A stretch of 6,481 bases of DNA from Tangfeifania sp. (GTDB lineage Bacteria; Bacteroidota; Bacteroidia; Bacteroidales; Prolixibacteraceae). The translations under genes and the position numbers were made by a program. A model generated the notes under the pieces. The model made no database searches, was not told where the DNA came from, and saw only the letters and a program-made list of their open reading frames with translations. Positions within the stretch are counted from its first letter, which is position 1. Every line of letters begins with the position of its first letter. This document shows positions 6,158 through 6,481 of the stretch, piece after piece. The stretch covers positions 1 through 6,481 of the forward strand of contig JAGYMR010000160.1 of the NCBI GenBank assembly GCA_018400515.1, written 5' to 3'.

Positions 6158-6481
6158 TTATTTTAAGGCATCCAGGGCATCCTTATAATCGGGCTCATCC
6201 ACAATCTCGGGAACCTGCTGGGTATATAAAACGGTTCCCTCTTCATCAAGGATGATTACTACGCGGGAGTGCAACCCGGCCATGGGGCCGTCCGCAATTT
6301 CCAGTCCGTAATTTTTCCCAAATTCACCGGTGGCAAAATCGGAGAGGGTGATGACATTTTCAATTCCTTCGGCCCCGCAAAAACGGGATTGAGCAAAGGG
6401 AAGGTCCCGCGAGATGCATAAAACTTCCGTATTCTCCAGGCCCGCGGCTGCCTTATTGAAATAACGCACCGAGGCAGCGCA
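6158..6481 (-). CDS. tpx: Thiol peroxidase Tpx, partial (N-terminus beyond window)
   Basis: The visible 107 residues are the C-terminal two thirds of the atypical 2-Cys peroxiredoxin Tpx, which reduces hydroperoxides using thioredoxin. The frame runs to the window edge and begins CAASVRYFNK, so its first codon (6481-6479) is the peroxidatic Cys, Cys61 in E. coli. The resolving Cys, in DLPFAQSRFCGAEG, lies 34 residues later, the same spacing as Cys61 and Cys95. The conserved IADGP and the ending EPDYKDALDALK are also present. A GTG at 6469-6467 is internal, not the start. The gene ends normally at TAA. Confidence 0.97.
   Translation of the reverse strand, partial: CAASVRYFNKAAAGLENTEVLCISRDLPFAQSRFCGAEGIENVITLSDFATGEFGKNYGLEIADGPMAGLHSRVVIILDEEGTVLYTQQVPEIVDEPDYKDALDALK

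Overview
The window looks like a piece of a Bacteroidota chromosome, probably order Bacteroidales or a relative. Three observations support this. A textbook Bacteroidota promoter (TTTG, 20 bp, TATTTTTG) lies before the sugar-kinase gene. Start codons mostly lack clear Shine-Dalgarno sequences. The ClpS, PPK2 and Tpx protein sequences read like those of that phylum. The content is housekeeping and metabolic. I see no phage genes, insertion sequence, CRISPR array, rRNA or intact tRNA gene.

Layout. Positions 1-281 hold no protein gene but are rich in inverted repeats. A roughly 100-nt imperfect hairpin (2-101) shares its right arm with a terminator-like hairpin ending in T6 (85-129), and a cluster of smaller hairpins follows (155-249). 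Next is a remnant of clpS (282-425) that stops just after the conserved NDDYTTM segment. On the + strand follow a COG2403 GTPase related to archaeal cyclic 2,3-diphosphoglycerate synthetase (452-1795), a PfkB/ribokinase-family protein whose catalytic Asp is replaced by Met (1842-2762), and a short DUF1338 protein related to the 2-oxoadipate dioxygenase/decarboxylase HglS (2857-3783). On the - strand, converging on these, are thiol peroxidase tpx (cut by the right edge, 6158-6481), an uncharacterised ATP-grasp-like protein (4720-5970) and a class I-like polyphosphate kinase 2 (3823-4632).

How the genes relate. Several products handle phosphate or nucleotides (the cDPGS-like GTPase, the PfkB homologue, PPK2 and the ATP-grasp protein), but the promoter and terminators seen here suggest mostly single-gene transcription units. 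I cannot support one shared pathway. The observations most worth a second look are the possible alternative RNA structures at the left edge, the broken clpS, the kinase lacking its catalytic base, and the unassigned ATP-grasp protein, whose best -7 promoter match lies so close to its start codon that the mRNA could be leaderless.
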